NCBI GenBank assembly: GCA_964006375.1
Contig: OZ023265.1
Coordinates: 157,298,118-157,362,117, forward strand
Reading direction: 5' to 3'
Length of the DNA stretch: 64,000 bases
Origin: Tillus elongatus
Taxonomy: Eukaryota > Arthropoda > Insecta > Coleoptera > Cleridae
A program made the position numbers and the translations under genes. The notes beneath the pieces are model-generated. The model was not told where the DNA came from. It did not search any database and was given only the letters and a program-made list of their open reading frames with translations. How positions within the stretch are numbered: the stretch's first letter is position 1; every line of letters starts with the position of its first letter. This document shows, piece by piece, positions 61,665 through 64,000 of this stretch.

Positions 61665-62063
61665 AGATAAATAGAGCCACAACAACAGGCTATTGTGCAA
61701 CAATGTATCCTGGCCTCCTTAGAAACCGCAGTGTCATCATAATAGTGAAGTGGCGCCTGTAGGAATGCAGGCGTAAAACCAGCAAGTGCGAACGGAATAT
61801 CTCCGGTGACATTCAGCATTAGCAGATCCAGGTCACCTCCAGAGACAATAGTGCCACGCCTGGAGGGGAAGACTATAAATAGGATAAGCACCGAGATAGG
61901 AGTGTTCATTGCTTGTTCCTAGTTAGTCTGGCACATGGCGTGTCAAGCATTTTAATATCACTTATATATATTTTTTTGTCTCATTATTGTATTAAGTAAT
62001 CATTGTGTTTAAGTAATAATAAATTGTTTAAAAAAGTTAATTGTCTTAACGCTAAAGTTAAGT
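61665..62063 (+). repeat. E3 5' LTR
   Basis: 399 bp starting AGATAAATAGAGCC and ending AAAGTTAAGT, before GGCGCAGTCG. AATAAA is near the end, as in E1 and E2. The start is set by the CGCG and the end by the primer site. Confidence 0.85.
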
Positions 62064-62080
62064 GGCGCAGTCGTTAGTAT
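62064..62080 (+). other. E3 primer-binding site
   Basis: GGCGCAGTCGTTAGTAT; the first ten bases are shared with E1 and E2. Confidence 0.7.
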
Positions 62081-62176
62081 TGGTTAAGAAACCGAAAGAA
62101 TATCGATTTCTAAGCGTATCGACGCCCAATAACCAATTAGAACCAAGTTACGCAGAAGTCATAGCCAAGCAGCCAA

Positions 62177-62202
62177 ATGGGAGCAGAAACCATCATAGTA
62201 TT
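62177..62202 (+). CDS. env: E3 env leader exon
   Basis: ATG plus eight codons plus two bases ending at a GTAAGTTG donor (G at 62203), phase 2, as in E1 and E2. The partner acceptor would be near the end of pol, outside the window. Confidence 0.65.
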
Positions 62203-62282
62203 GTAAGTTGTTTACTGCTATCCAATTTCACATTTTTCCTGCCATATTTTTCAATTGTATGTGTGTGTATTGATATAATTAT

Positions 62283-63560
62283 ATGTCAGACTCAGAAGAC
62301 GAGTCACAAAGCTTAGGGAATATTGAGTACAGATTGAGATCGATAAGTATAAGCGATAATATCGCAACAGTAACTAATTCAAATAGTAGTAATAGTAGTA
62401 GCAACATGACTGACCAGTTCAAAGAATTTTTCTTAAAAGCTATTCCCGAATTTGACGGGCAACCAGCTAATGTAGGTAATTTTTTAAAGTCATGCGACCT
62501 CGTAATGAACCAATTTTATATGCCAAACGAGAATTTATATATGAATCATTTCTTATTAAATTACATTCAAACAAAACTAACGGGAACAGCGAGGCTTATA
62601 ATTAACACTAAGATAATAAACACATGGACCGACTTGAGAAGCGCTATTGTGGATAATTTTTGCGATCAGCGCGATTCTAGTAGCCTACTAGCAGAACTAT
62701 TCACCTTGAAACAAAGGAATGCGGAAGATGCCCTTGCATTCGCTAACAGATGCAGGCATATCGAACAATTACTCATATCTAATCTAATAGCTAACGAACA
62801 GAACGAAGGCGTTAAAGTAATAAAAATGAACATTTACCAGGAACAAACATTAAAAGCATTTTTAGGCGGAATTAGGAACCCGTTAGGTCTAGCTCTTAGA
62901 AGTAGGTCACCAGGAAGCATAGAAGACGCCCTAAAGTTTGTATTCGCAGAAGAAAATTTCGATTATAGGGACAAAACAGTACAAAAAAATTTTAATCAGA
63001 ATAGGTCAGACGGACAAAAATTCTTTCCAAGACAAAATAACGCACCGTTTAACAATGTGCAGTTTCAACGACCGTTTCAACCTAATTTCAGACCTTTTCA
63101 ACAACACAATAACCAACAACATAACCCAACAAACTTTCAACCTAATTTTAGACCATCTCAGCAACAAAATAGACCGCAATATAATCAAACGAATTTTCAA
63201 AATAGACAAAATCCGCAATTTATGAGTAGAACTAATTTTTCAAACAATTTTAGACGACAGAATTTTAATAACCCACAGGGACAAAACCCTATAATTAACA
63301 ATAGGAACTATCACGAGCCAATGGAAGTAGACAGCTCGAATACGAGGTTGTCACAAAGACGAGCAGCCCCATTACATAATACAGAGTTTAGCGATTACAA
63401 CGTAACCAACGGGGGTTACGAATCAAATAGCATAGAATACGAAACAAACGATACAAATTACGCAAATTATGAGGCAAGCCAGGGAAATTCACCTGCTGAC
63501 GAATACGATAACCAACACGGAAATTTTCCCATCGCGAGCACCTCCCAACACGACACGTAG
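62283..63560 (+). CDS. gag: E3 Gag polyprotein
   Basis: 425 codons, intact, starting MSDSEDESQSLGNIEYRL. The capsid-like core (FKEFFLKAIPEFDGQPANVG to LKAFLGGIRNPLG) is conserved with E1 and E2. The C-terminal third is Asn/Gln/Phe/Arg-rich with a repeated FQPNFRPxQQ unit and no zinc knuckle. It stops at TAG 63558-63560; pol is in the -1 frame. Confidence 0.92.
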   Translation: MSDSEDESQSLGNIEYRLRSISISDNIATVTNSNSSNSSSNMTDQFKEFFLKAIPEFDGQPANVGNFLKSCDLVMNQFYMPNENLYMNHFLLNYIQTKLTGTARLIINTKIINTWTDLRSAIVDNFCDQRDSSSLLAELFTLKQRNAEDALAFANRCRHIEQLLISNLIANEQNEGVKVIKMNIYQEQTLKAFLGGIRNPLGLALRSRSPGSIEDALKFVFAEENFDYRDKTVQKNFNQNRSDGQKFFPRQNNAPFNNVQFQRPFQPNFRPFQQHNNQQHNPTNFQPNFRPSQQQNRPQYNQTNFQNRQNPQFMSRTNFSNNFRRQNFNNPQGQNPIINNRNYHEPMEVDSSNTRLSQRRAAPLHNTEFSDYNVTNGGYESNSIEYETNDTNYANYEASQGNSPADEYDNQHGNFPIASTSQHDT

Positions 63561-64000
63561 TCGATGTACTTAATATTAATGATTTAAATAGGTTACCATA
63601 TATAGAAATTAAAGGAATTAGAGGAAAATTATTGATAGACAGCGGATCGTCGAAAAATTTATTAAACCCAATAATAGCCCATCAAGATTTCGCAAACAAA
63701 ATAAGGACACAACCATTCATTATTCGGACCCCGCACGGAACTTCGACGCACTCAGAACGCATAAATATCACCCTTAAATCAATTTCGAACAAGGCACAAG
63801 AATTCTGCCTTTTCGACTTTAACCCTTTATATTCAGGTCTCATTGGGATCCAATTCCTAAGGGACAATGAAGCCAGAATAGATTTTAAAAATGAAGTCAT
63901 GCATCTAGGTAAGCAAATCATTAAAATTCAATACCCTCAATTAAACAATGTCAATCAACCGGCAAGAATAAAAGCCAAAGCAGATGGTTCACAAGACCCA
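63557..64000 (+). CDS. pol: E3 Pol, protease part, cut by window end
   Basis: The -1 frame, open from before the gag stop. It contains the protease active site LIDSGSSKNLL (DSG at 63638-63646) and the PR flap region with LFDFNPLYSGLIGIQFL, as in E1. The frame is open to the end of the window. Confidence 0.88.

Larger units (their letters stand above)
61665..64000 (+). mobile_element. E3: errantivirus, 5' part only
   Basis: 5' LTR, primer site, env leader exon, complete gag and the start of pol; the rest lies past the window end. Closer to E2 than to E1 in Gag and in the AGATAA LTR start, but a separate family. No lesion is seen in the visible part. Confidence 0.92.

Overview
The window reads as AT-rich nuclear DNA of an insect. 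The evidence is three Ty3/Gypsy elements of the errantivirus type (gag, pol and an F-like env), mariner, hAT and pogo relics, tRNA-derived SINEs, eleven long (TA)n tracts, and introns with GTAAGT donors. Nothing bacterial is present. Almost all of the sequence is transposable elements. The only host genes I can support are two tandem paralogues, both on the + strand, for small secreted proteins with a ricin-B-type beta-trefoil.

Layout. 1-4000: minus-strand relics of a pogo/Tigger-like and a hAT transposase. 4285-5000: a repeat with a (TA)n core. 5712-20511: a head-to-tail chain of errantiviral insertions, each separated by a 4-bp CGCG: a solo LTR, then element E1 (gag, pol and env all open), then element E2 (identical LTRs, but an RT-core deletion, a lost integrase Glu and an env frameshift). 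21166-37982: lectin gene A in three exons. Its first intron holds two inverted LINE copies around a mariner relic, a 3.7-kb mariner-type element with long repeated TIRs, and a second mariner relic. Its second intron holds a LINE 3' fragment and a palindromic minisatellite. 38000-49900: MITEs, SINEs, palindromic repeats, (TA)n tracts and a LINE relic. 50298-53137: a GC-rich RNase H-bearing LINE. 53605-58863: the first two exons of lectin gene B, with a ~96-bp minisatellite and another LINE fragment between them. 60761-61664: a third copy of the first LINE, cut at a CGCG by errantivirus E3, which runs off the window end.

The most notable points are these. (1) All three errantiviruses carry a tiny upstream coding exon, with an ATG followed by a GTAAGTTG donor in phase 2, just before gag. 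In E1 and E2 it joins in frame to an acceptor at the end of pol, so the Env signal peptide is built across the splice. (2) CGCG was used repeatedly as integration target, at one locus at least three times. (3) E2 is defective in RT, IN and Env yet has identical LTRs, which suggests mobilisation in trans. (4) The only difference I see between the E1 LTRs destroys the 3' LTR AATAAA. (5) The lectin paralogues keep the same intron phases across more than 20 kb of transposon insertion.
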